Assembly: GCF_000379525.1 (NCBI RefSeq)
Contig: NZ_KB902519.1
Location: forward strand, 17,991 to 52,389
Direction: 5' to 3'
Source: Lamprocystis purpurea DSM 4197
GTDB lineage: Bacteria; Pseudomonadota; Gammaproteobacteria; Chromatiales; Chromatiaceae
DNA length: 34,399 nucleotides
Position numbers and translations under genes: made by a program. The notes beneath the pieces were generated by a model. It worked only from the letters and a program-made list of their open reading frames with translations, was not told the DNA's origin and searched no databases. How positions within the stretch are numbered: position 1 is the first letter of the stretch; the number at the start of each line of letters is the position of its first letter. Below, in pieces: positions 15,468 to 22,681 of this stretch.

Positions 15468-16543
15468 CTCACGTCTGTCAAGTGGTTCAGCATCTGCGGC
15501 CCGGCGGGATCGAGACCCTGGTGCTGGAACTGGCGCGGTTGGCGCCCGCCGGGCAGGTCACCGACATCCTGAGTCTGGAAGGTACGCGCGCGGCCGCGTT
15601 GGCCGCTTGGCCGCGGCTGACGCGGACCGGCGCTGAACTGAGGTTTTTCGATAAGGATCCCGGTTGGCGGATCGGTCTCATCGCGGCGCTGCGGGGCCGG
15701 CTGCGGCAGTCGCGGCCCCGTGCGGTTCATACACACCATGTTGGGCCGCTGGTTTACGGCGGGATTGCCGCTCGCCTGGCCGGCGTGCCGCGCATCATCC
15801 ACACCGAGCACGATGCCTGGCACTTGCAGGACCCGCGGCGGCGTTGGCTGCAGCGGCTGATCCTGGCGTTGGTGCGCCCCCGGCTGGTTGCGGACTCGGA
15901 CGCGGTGGCCGCGGCGGTGCGCGATCATTTACCCGGATGGCCGGTGGCGGTCATTCGCAACGGGATCGATACCGATGTTTTCACTCCCGGCGATCGGGTC
16001 GCCGCACGGGCGGCGCTCGGATGCGGGGCGGCGCTGCCGGCGACCGCCCCCTTGGTCGGCTGCGCCGCGCGGCTGCACCCGGTCAAGGGCCATCGTTTTC
16101 TGCTCGACGCGCTGGCCCGGCTCGATGATGGGGTTCACCTGGCCTTGGCCGGCAGCGGTGAGGAAGAGGACGCCCTGCGCGCCCAAAGCGCGACATTGGG
16201 TCTCGCCGCACGGGTTCACTTCCTGGGTTCGGTCGAGGTGATGACCGGGTTCTATCGGGCCTTGGATCTGTTTTGTCTGCCGTCCCTGGCGGAGGGGATG
16301 CCCTTGTCTCCCCTGGAGGCCCAGTCGTGCGGTTGTCCGGTCGTGGTGACCGCGGTCGGCGGGGCCGGCGAGACCCTGTGTCCGGCCAGCGGGCGTCTGG
16401 TGCCGCCGGGGGACGCGGCGGCCCTCGCCGCGGCGATCGCCGGGCAACTCGGACGCGTGGGCGGTCCGAACCCCCGACCATTTGTGCTGGAGCACGGCAA
16501 TGCGCGCGCCATGGTCGATGCCTACGCGGCGCTCTATGAGTAA
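15464..16543 (+). CDS. GT4-type glycosyltransferase, SypP-like
   Basis: This 359-residue protein starts with V-C-Q-V-V-Q-H-L-R-P-G-G-I-E-T-L, the glycine-rich acceptor loop of GT4 enzymes. H-T-H-H-V-G-P-L-V-Y-G is near residue 85 and H-T-E-H-D-A near residue 110. The C-terminal donor site has A-A-R-L-H-P-V-K-G-H (residues about 194-203), followed by P-S-L-A-E-G-M-P-L-S-P-L-E-A, a clear E-x7-E motif (about 275-288). It is translationally coupled to the chain-length determinant by ATGA. It most likely acts on a lipid-linked intermediate at the cytosolic face; the sugar specificity cannot be read from sequence. Confidence 0.88.
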   Translation: MTHVCQVVQHLRPGGIETLVLELARLAPAGQVTDILSLEGTRAAALAAWPRLTRTGAELRFFDKDPGWRIGLIAALRGRLRQSRPRAVHTHHVGPLVYGGIAARLAGVPRIIHTEHDAWHLQDPRRRWLQRLILALVRPRLVADSDAVAAAVRDHLPGWPVAVIRNGIDTDVFTPGDRVAARAALGCGAALPATAPLVGCAARLHPVKGHRFLLDALARLDDGVHLALAGSGEEEDALRAQSATLGLAARVHFLGSVEVMTGFYRALDLFCLPSLAEGMPLSPLEAQSCGCPVVVTAVGGAGETLCPASGRLVPPGDAAALAAAIAGQLGRVGGPNPRPFVLEHGNARAMVDAYAALYE

Positions 16544-16642
16544 TCCCGGCCGGTCTGCGGGAACGCCGCGGCGCCTTGCCGCGGTACGCCAACCGGTTCA
16601 GAATCACGCTGTTCCAGCGCCGAAATAGACGACTTATTTGTA

Positions 16643-17893
16643 ATGACGCACATCTTTCTCGGCGTTCTGATCATGGTGGCCGGACTCCTGGTGATCTATC
16701 ACCATGTGGGCTATCCGCTGCTGCTGAAATGGCTGGCGGGCGAGCTTCCCGAGCCCGCCGCGCAGGAGACACCGCAGCGCGCGTACCGGGCGGCGAGCGC
16801 GGATGCCATTCTCCCGGTGGTGGCGGTCCTGATCCCGGCGTACAACGAGGCGGACCATGTTGCGGATAAGATTCGCAATCTGGCGATGCTTGATTACCCA
16901 AGCGATCGGTTGCGTGTGATCCTGGCTTGTGATGGGTGCACGGACGCGACGGCGGAGCGGGCGGCGCAGGCCGGTCTGGAGCCTGAATGTCGGGATTTGC
17001 CGTTGCAGATCCTGGAATTCGCGCAGAATCGCGGCAAGGTGGCGATGCTCAATGCGATCATCCCCGATATCGACTGCGACCTGCTGGCCTTGAGCGACGT
17101 CTCCGCGCTGATCTCAGTCGATGCCCTGCTGGTCGCCGTGGCCCGTTTCGCGGATCCCAGGGTTGGGGTCGTCAGCGGTTCCTATCGGTTGTTCGGTTCC
17201 TATCAATCGCACGGACGGCACACCAGCGGCGAGGCGCTCTACTGGGACTATCAGAGCGAAATCAAGAAACGCGAGGGTGCATTGGGCGCCACCATGGGGG
17301 TGCATGGGGCCTTTTATATGATTCGCCGAACCTTGTTCGAGCAGCTCGAGCTGGATGTCATCAACGACGATTTCATCCTGCCCATGCGCATCGTGGCCCA
17401 AGGGTATCGGGCGTGCTACGAGCCGCGCATCCTGGCCCTGGAACTCGAGGACGGCTCACTGGATCTTGACCGGCGGCGGCGCCGACGCATCGCGGCGGGC
17501 AACATGCAACAGTTGATCCGCTTGACGTCCCTGCTGCGACCGTCGTTGCGCGGGGTGGCCTTCGTCTTCGCGTCCGGCAAAGCACTGCGCGCCGTCATGC
17601 CCTTCCTGTTGTTGCTGATCCTGATTGGAAGTGCCCTGTTGGCGAGCACTTCCTGGTTCTTTTTGGTGCTCTTTGTGGTCCAAGTCATCGTCTACGCGGC
17701 GGCCTTCGTGGTACAAGGGGTTGGTCCGGAGCAGGTTCCGTGGCCGCTTCAGGCGCTCCATTATCTGGTGCAGGGCCACTTGGTCGGTCTGATTGGTTCG
17801 GCCCGTTACCTCCTGGGTCTGGAGCGGGGGCGCTGGCATCGGGCCAAGCTGGAACTCTCGGGTGGGGCGGCCCCGGAGACCCCGGAAACATGA
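16643..17893 (+). CDS. Membrane GT2 glycosyltransferase, SypQ-like
   Basis: This 416-residue processive-type GT2 enzyme has a membrane helix at about 4-28. The GT-A domain carries A-V-L-I-P-A-Y-N-E-A (61-70), A-C-D-G-C-T-D (95-101), S-D-V-S-A (151-155), catalytic-base region I-N-D-D-F-I-L-P (240-247) and R-R-I-A-A-G-N-M-Q-Q-L (281-291), the counterpart of QxxRW. Three or four C-terminal helices fill residues about 310-400. This architecture matches poly-N-acetylglucosamine or hyaluronan-like synthases and V. fischeri SypQ. It may polymerise the chain or add a sugar during export. It is about 100 bp after the preceding glycosyltransferase gene, with no strong ribosome site before ATG. Confidence 0.88.
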   Translation: MTHIFLGVLIMVAGLLVIYHHVGYPLLLKWLAGELPEPAAQETPQRAYRAASADAILPVVAVLIPAYNEADHVADKIRNLAMLDYPSDRLRVILACDGCTDATAERAAQAGLEPECRDLPLQILEFAQNRGKVAMLNAIIPDIDCDLLALSDVSALISVDALLVAVARFADPRVGVVSGSYRLFGSYQSHGRHTSGEALYWDYQSEIKKREGALGATMGVHGAFYMIRRTLFEQLELDVINDDFILPMRIVAQGYRACYEPRILALELEDGSLDLDRRRRRRIAAGNMQQLIRLTSLLRPSLRGVAFVFASGKALRAVMPFLLLLILIGSALLASTSWFFLVLFVVQVIVYAAAFVVQGVGPEQVPWPLQALHYLVQGHLVGLIGSARYLLGLERGRWHRAKLELSGGAAPETPET

Positions 17894-18030
17894 GTATTCG
17901 CCGTCGGGTGGTGAACGGCCGCCAGGCCGGTGCATCGGGTGTGTATCCGCGGCGCCCGTCCGCGGCGGCCGTGACGGCCGTTGGCGCGCACGCGTCGCCG
18001 ACGAGGCCTCGATTCGATCTGGAGCAGTGA
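17890..18030 (+). CDS. Possible 46-residue small ORF between sypQ-like and STAS genes
   Basis: ATG overlaps the GT2 stop (ATGA at 17890-17893), and TGA at 18028-18030 is one base before the GTG of the STAS gene. The product is Arg- and Ala-rich with no recognisable motif, helix or signal. The tidy overlaps suggest translational coupling but can arise by chance in GC-rich DNA. Otherwise this is a 138-bp intergenic leader of the STAS gene. Confidence 0.2.
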   Translation: MSIRRRVVNGRQAGASGVYPRRPSAAAVTAVGAHASPTRPRFDLEQ

Positions 18031-18031
18031 C

Positions 18032-18364
18032 GTGAAAGTCAAGGTATTCAAGCAAGAAAGAGATGCGGCGGTGATCGTGCTGGAGGGCGAATTCGACGCC
18101 TTGAGTGCTCCCGTGACCCGCTCTGAATTCGAACGTCTGGTGAATGACGAGGCTGGCGATGTGATCGTCGATCTCAGCGGTGTCACCTTTATGGACTCCT
18201 CGGGGGCCGGAGCACTGGTGTTCCTGCACAAGCGCCTGGTGGGCCAGAAGCGGGCGCTGGCACTGGTGGGAGTGACCGGCCAACCGATGGACCTGCTGGC
18301 GTTGTTGCGCATCACCAGTGTGATCCCGGTGAACCAGACGCTGGTGGCCCGGCCGCAGCAGTGA
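18032..18364 (+). CDS. STAS-domain anti-anti-sigma-like protein, SypA-like
   Basis: This 110-residue single STAS domain has the phospho-acceptor loop F-M-D-S-S-G-A-G-A at residues 53-61. Ser56 (or Ser57) is the expected target of an RsbW-type kinase. In V. fischeri the STAS protein SypA is phosphorylated at Ser56 by SypE, and the unphosphorylated form promotes biofilm. The cognate candidate here is the kinase/phosphatase at 22678. GTG at 18032 is chosen because earlier codons (from 17981) encode a basic stretch outside the fold. The stop overlaps the next gene's GTG. It probably acts in the cytosol as a switch protein rather than on a sigma factor. Confidence 0.88.
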   Translation: MKVKVFKQERDAAVIVLEGEFDALSAPVTRSEFERLVNDEAGDVIVDLSGVTFMDSSGAGALVFLHKRLVGQKRALALVGVTGQPMDLLALLRITSVIPVNQTLVARPQQ

Positions 18365-18852
18365 ACGGTCGGTGCGCCGGGCGGCGGCTGACGCGGGCTG
18401 CCGTGATCCTCCCTGCGCTCGTGCTGTGGCTCGGCGTCGCCTGCGCTTTGGCGGCCTGCACCTTTTGGCCGGCATCCGGCGCCGGCGGCATGGCCGAGCT
18501 GCGCCCGCCGGCGCGCCCGGTATCCGGTAGCTGGTTCGGCCGCTGGTTTGGTCGCGGCGATTCGGCTTGGCAGGAACTGGATCAGCAGCGTCGACAAACC
18601 GACTGTCACCTGGAAGCGCTGGTGTTGCAAGGGGCCGAGTTGTGTCTGCCCGCGCACGTGGTTGCCGCCCGTGAGCGCCAGCGGCGCATCGTCCGGGCAC
18701 TGTACGGTGGGCTGCCCCTGGATGCGGCGAACGACCTCATCATCTTGCGCGAGCGCCTCGCAGAAATGCAGCGGCGCTTGGACTACATTCAAGCAAACGG
18801 CGCCTGCGTGACACCCGCGATGGCGGGTGCGGCAGTCCGCGGCGGCGGGTAA
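18361..18852 (+). CDS. Predicted lipoprotein of the exopolysaccharide locus
   Basis: This 163-residue protein has an Arg-rich N terminus, a hydrophobic segment and lipobox L-A-A-C (Cys33), so it is predicted to be lipidated and exported. The mature part is Trp/Gly/Arg-rich near 50-65 and then helical and charged, with two further cysteines in D-C-H-L-E-A and E-L-C-L-P-A, and R-E-R-L-A-E-M-Q-R-R-L. No named domain is recognised, and there is no OmpA domain as in V. fischeri SypB, though the position corresponds. It overlaps the STAS gene by GTGA and precedes the export protein by 4 bp. It may assist outer-membrane assembly of the exporter. Confidence 0.7.
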   Translation: MNGRCAGRRLTRAAVILPALVLWLGVACALAACTFWPASGAGGMAELRPPARPVSGSWFGRWFGRGDSAWQELDQQRRQTDCHLEALVLQGAELCLPAHVVAARERQRRIVRALYGGLPLDAANDLIILRERLAEMQRRLDYIQANGACVTPAMAGAAVRGGG

Positions 18853-18856
18853 CGTC

Positions 18857-21136
18857 ATGTGGCAAGGGGCAAGCACCCCGGTTGAGCGGTGCGCATCGCG
18901 TCGTGCGACCCGTTGCTTTGGGGTCTGGTGGCTCTTGCTTGGGCTTTTGATCGTCGGCAGTGCCGCGGCGGCGCTCGACGATCTGCAGCCGGTCGCCGTG
19001 GATCCGGTGGTCGGGGAACCAGCCGCGGCGGACCCCGCGGACCCCGCGGACACCCCGGACACTGCCGAGGGCGCCGCTGCCGACGATGACGCGGTGTTGC
19101 GTGTCGGCGATGTGCTGCGTATCGATCTGCCGGGGGAGGACACCCTCAACCTCGAGTTTCCGGTTGATCGGCAAGGGCGCATTCGCCTGCCGGAGGTGGG
19201 CTACCTCAAGGTGGCGGGTTATAGTCTCGCCGAATCGGAACGCCGTATCCGTCTGGCGCTGTCGCAAGTGTTGCGGGATCTGTCGCGGCTGAGTGTCGCG
19301 CGTGAGGCGTCGACGGTGCTGGTCAAGGTGCTGGGCTATGTGGTGAAACCGGGGATGGTCACCTTGGATGCCGACGGCGGCGTGCAGAGTGCCTTGGAGG
19401 CGGCCGGGGGGCTCCGGGTCGGGGCCCAACTCGATCGCATGCAGATTCGGCGCGGTGATGAGACGATCAAGTTCGACTACAAACGTTATCTCGATACCGG
19501 TGACCCGACGGTGATACCGAAACTCGAGTCGTTGGATGAGTTATTCGTGCCGGCCTCGCCCTTCGTGGGGAATGTCGAGGGCGCACTCGGCGGCGATAAG
19601 CTCGCGGCGAGCGGCGACGCGGCGGAGGAGGATGTCGGCATCAAAGTCTTCGGCGAGGTGCGCAGTCCGGGTCTGTTCGCCTATAAGCCGGCCATGACCA
19701 TCGTCGATGCCCTGATGCGCGCTCAGGGTGTCACCCAATTCGCCGCGGTCGACCAGATCCGGCTGATTTCCGAGGGCGAACCCAAGAAGTTCAATCTGAC
19801 CACCTACCTCGATCGCGGCGATCCCGCGCTGCTGCTCGGGATCCAGCCCGGGGCGACCGTCTTCGTGCCGCGCCAGCAGGAGGAGATCAAGGCCGGCCGC
19901 AATACCGTCTATGTGATGGGCGAGGTGGCACGCAACGGAGCCTTTGAAAACAGCGATAATGCGACCTTTATGGACATCCTGGCCAACGCGGGCGGTCCGA
20001 CGCGCTATGCGGAGACGCGCAACATCACCATCCTGCGGGCCGACGGCAGCGTCGAGCGGTTCGATCTGCATGCCTTCACCGAGGGTTTGAGCAAGACCCG
20101 GCCGCCGAAAATGGGGTCGGGGGACGCGATCTTCGTGCCCGAGAAGACCGACCAGAACGAGAAATCATGGATCAAGGTGTCGCCCACGCGGGCCGTGCGC
20201 ATCATCGGCGAGGTGGTGCGGCCGGGCCGCTACGAGTGGTCCGATGAGATGAACCTGTTGGATCTCCTCTCGCACGTCGGCGGACCGACGATGAAGGCGG
20301 ATACCGCGCATCTGCGGGTGGTGCAGACCGACGCGGCGGGCAAAAGCCGCGTGGAAACCTTCGATCTGGAGCGGTTTCTGTTGCGCGGCGGTGATATCAG
20401 TGAGTTGCCCGAGATCAGGGCCGGGGCCACCATCGTGCTGCCGGCGATGCCGGACGACCCGAGTGACAACAAGGCGCAATGGATGCGACTGCCCGCCGCG
20501 GACACGGTCTATCTGTTCGGCAAGATCAATGCCCCGGGGCGCTATGCCTTCAATGACAGCATGGGGTTCCTCGACCTGATTGCCGCGGCCGATGGTCCAA
20601 GCCCAAGTGCTGATCTGTACAATGTCCGGGTCAATCACCGCAACGGCAAGCGGGTCGAGGTCACGACGGTCAACCTGGCGCGCTACTTCGAGACCGGCGA
20701 CGATTCATTGCTGCCCAAGATCAGGACGGGCGATACCATTTTCTTTCCTGACCGTGAACCGGACTGGCGGGAGCAGACCAAGGAGGAGACGATCAGGGTC
20801 CTGGGTGCCGTGGCCAAGCCTGGTCGTTACAGCTTCAATGATTCGCTGACCTTGCTGGATCTGCTCGCCCATGCCGGGGGTACGACGGCGAATGCCTGGA
20901 CCGACCGGATTACCGTCGTGAATCTCTCGTGTTGTAAGGACCAGGCACGCGTCTTCGATATGGAACGTTTTATGCGCAAGCCGGATTTCGCGGTGTTGCC
21001 GGTGGTGCGGGCCGGGGATACGGTGTACGTTCCGGATAAGACCCAGAGTACGGCGTTTGAGGTCCGCCAGGGGATCACCGATGTGGTCCGGATTCTTTCT
21101 CTCTTCAGCTTGATCGAGGGATTGGGGAGTGATTAG
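18857..21136 (+). CDS. Poly_export/SLBB polysaccharide export protein with six SLBB repeats, SypC-like
   Basis: The 759-residue protein has a signal peptide (about 20-40), an acidic Pro/Ala linker, then a Poly_export domain from V-L-R-V-G-D-V-L-R-I (about 80-157). Six SLBB repeats start near residues 155, 262, 350, 447, 550 and 646. Each has the pattern V-x-G-x-V-x-x-P-G-x-(Y/F) followed by x-D-L-L-x-x-A-G-G. Wza-type channels usually have two or three. The C-terminal tail is hydrophobic (I-L-S-L-F-S-L-I-E-G). There is no lipobox, so periplasmic or outer-membrane placement is inferred from the family. ATG at 18857 is preferred over the GTG at 18827, which overlaps the lipoprotein gene. Confidence 0.9.
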   Translation: MWQGASTPVERCASRRATRCFGVWWLLLGLLIVGSAAAALDDLQPVAVDPVVGEPAAADPADPADTPDTAEGAAADDDAVLRVGDVLRIDLPGEDTLNLEFPVDRQGRIRLPEVGYLKVAGYSLAESERRIRLALSQVLRDLSRLSVAREASTVLVKVLGYVVKPGMVTLDADGGVQSALEAAGGLRVGAQLDRMQIRRGDETIKFDYKRYLDTGDPTVIPKLESLDELFVPASPFVGNVEGALGGDKLAASGDAAEEDVGIKVFGEVRSPGLFAYKPAMTIVDALMRAQGVTQFAAVDQIRLISEGEPKKFNLTTYLDRGDPALLLGIQPGATVFVPRQQEEIKAGRNTVYVMGEVARNGAFENSDNATFMDILANAGGPTRYAETRNITILRADGSVERFDLHAFTEGLSKTRPPKMGSGDAIFVPEKTDQNEKSWIKVSPTRAVRIIGEVVRPGRYEWSDEMNLLDLLSHVGGPTMKADTAHLRVVQTDAAGKSRVETFDLERFLLRGGDISELPEIRAGATIVLPAMPDDPSDNKAQWMRLPAADTVYLFGKINAPGRYAFNDSMGFLDLIAAADGPSPSADLYNVRVNHRNGKRVEVTTVNLARYFETGDDSLLPKIRTGDTIFFPDREPDWREQTKEETIRVLGAVAKPGRYSFNDSLTLLDLLAHAGGTTANAWTDRITVVNLSCCKDQARVFDMERFMRKPDFAVLPVVRAGDTVYVPDKTQSTAFEVRQGITDVVRILSLFSLIEGLGSD

Positions 21137-21853
21137 ATGGCAGTCGAATTACCTGAACACTATGCGGAACTCGAACGCGTTTACTCCTTGACTATCGGGT
21201 TGGGGGTGCGTTCGCTGGCCGTCACCGCGGCAGACGAGGGCGAGGGTGTCACCACGCTGGTCGTCGCCCTGGCCAAGCGCAACCGTCACTCGGGGCGATC
21301 GACCCTGGTGGTCGATCTCAATCTCCACCGGCCGGCTCTGCACCAGCGCTTTGGTCTGAGTTTCATCCCGGCGATTCCGGATGGTGCCCACGGTCCGGAT
21401 GCCCTGCCGCGGGTCGATCTGGGTGACAAACTCTTCGTGATGCCGGCCCCCGCGAATCGCGGCGAGGCGGTGCTCCTTCGCGATTCACATCACTTCGCGG
21501 AGTATCTCGACGTCTGGCTGAGCCAGTATGATGTTGTCCTCTTTGACACCACCCCAGTGAACGGCAGTAACAAGGGCAATATCCCGGCAGAGCGGGTGTG
21601 TCACGGATGCGCGGGGTCGATCCTGGTGGTGCTCGCGGGCATGACCCCGGCCTCTGCCGTGCGCGCCGCTCTCGATCGCCTCAAAGCGGCGGGGGTCACG
21701 CCGCTCGGGACTGTCTTGAACGATCGTTACAACCCCTCGCTGGCGGAGGAACTGCGGCGCGAGACCCAGCGCTTCGATCGTCTCTTGCCGGGGTTCACGC
21801 AACGCTTGCGGGGGCGGATCCGTGCGTCGCAACTGCTGAATCTGGAGACCTGA
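21137..21853 (+). CDS. CpsD/CapB-like ATPase lacking the Walker A lysine, SypD-like
   Basis: This 238-residue protein resembles the cytosolic ATPase half of bacterial tyrosine kinases. Walker A' is L-V-V-D-L-N-L-H-R-P (57-66) and Walker B is Y-D-V-V-L-F-D-T-T-P (131-140), with L-N-D near 194. The P-loop reads E-G-E-G-V-T-T (34-40): Val38 replaces the Lys that contacts ATP in GEGKT/S. No Tyr-rich C-terminal tail exists. It is therefore probably a non-kinase or weak nucleotide-binding partner of the chain-length determinant. Its ATG directly follows the stop of the export gene. In syp the equivalent gene is sypD. Confidence 0.8.
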   Translation: MAVELPEHYAELERVYSLTIGLGVRSLAVTAADEGEGVTTLVVALAKRNRHSGRSTLVVDLNLHRPALHQRFGLSFIPAIPDGAHGPDALPRVDLGDKLFVMPAPANRGEAVLLRDSHHFAEYLDVWLSQYDVVLFDTTPVNGSNKGNIPAERVCHGCAGSILVVLAGMTPASAVRAALDRLKAAGVTPLGTVLNDRYNPSLAEELRRETQRFDRLLPGFTQRLRGRIRASQLLNLET

Positions 21854-21901
21854 GGTGATGCGCCGAGGCCCAATCTTCGTTGGCTATCCGGAGCCGCACC
21901 T

Positions 21902-22681
21902 GTGAGCACTGCCGACCAGCGCCATCGGATTCTGCTCGCCGAGGGTAGCCGTTCCAAACGGATGCTGGCCAGCCAGGTGTTGGCGCAGGCCGGTTATGCC
22001 GTGGATGAGGTCGCGGATGGCCGCAGCGCGGTGGAGGCTGCCGCCGCGTGCCGCTACGACCTGATCCTGATGGCGCTGGCGATGCCTGGGCTGGATGCCG
22101 TCGAGGCGACGCGCCGCATTCGGCGCCTGCCGCACCCGTGCGGCGACGTGCCGATTCTGACCATGACGGAGACTGCCGGCGCGGAGGACAAGGACCGGTG
22201 CTCCGCCGCCGGCATCGACGGCTTTCTGAGCACAGCGACCGATCGGCTCGACTTGCTGGAGGCGGTGACTCATTGGGTCGAGGCGGCGGATGACCCAGCC
22301 TGGGGTCTGGCAGCGCGCCCTGGCGTGACGCCGCCGCTGGTGAATCGGCGGACTTTGATTCAATTGGAAGAAGACGTGGGGAGCGAGCAATTGCCCGAGA
22401 TTCTCTTGACCTTTTTACTGGAGAGTGAGCGCCGGGTGGGCCTCCTCGAAGCGCGGGTCAGTGCCAATGATCCGCAAGGTGCTGCCGATCAGGCCCATGC
22501 CCTCAAGGGGAGTGCGGGGACCTTCGGGGCGATGGCATTTCGTCAAATAGTGCACGAACTGGAGCAAGCGGGGCGCGCGGGGGCGTGCGAACGTCTCGCC
22601 GCGCTGCTGCCGGAACTGCGCCTTGTGGTCGTTGCTACCCGCGCTCGGTTGTGTGCCGATTATCCCTTCCTGGCGCCATGA
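21902..22681 (+). CDS. Degenerate receiver (REC) fused to Hpt domain, SypF C-terminal-like
   Basis: The 259-residue protein has a receiver-like domain at 1-125 and an Hpt domain at about 150-250. The receiver lacks its phospho-acceptor: L-I-L-M-A58-L-A-M-P has Ala where Asp is expected. The acidic pocket is A-E14-G rather than two acids, and the conserved Lys in F-L-x-K-P is Thr111. The Hpt has an intact site, A-H199-A-L-K-G-S-A-G. It thus can relay phosphate through His199 but not through its receiver. V. fischeri SypF has kinase, REC and Hpt; this resembles only its last two domains. GTG start is 48 bp after the previous stop. The stop overlaps the next ATG. Confidence 0.85.
   Translation: MSTADQRHRILLAEGSRSKRMLASQVLAQAGYAVDEVADGRSAVEAAAACRYDLILMALAMPGLDAVEATRRIRRLPHPCGDVPILTMTETAGAEDKDRCSAAGIDGFLSTATDRLDLLEAVTHWVEAADDPAWGLAARPGVTPPLVNRRTLIQLEEDVGSEQLPEILLTFLLESERRVGLLEARVSANDPQGAADQAHALKGSAGTFGAMAFRQIVHELEQAGRAGACERLAALLPELRLVVVATRARLCADYPFLAP

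Noticed and set aside
17894-18031. Sigma-54 (-24/-12) promoter for the STAS gene
   Set aside because: GG-N10-GC spacings occur (for example near 17910), but none has TGGCAC or TTGC context, and such matches are frequent by chance in this GC-rich DNA.
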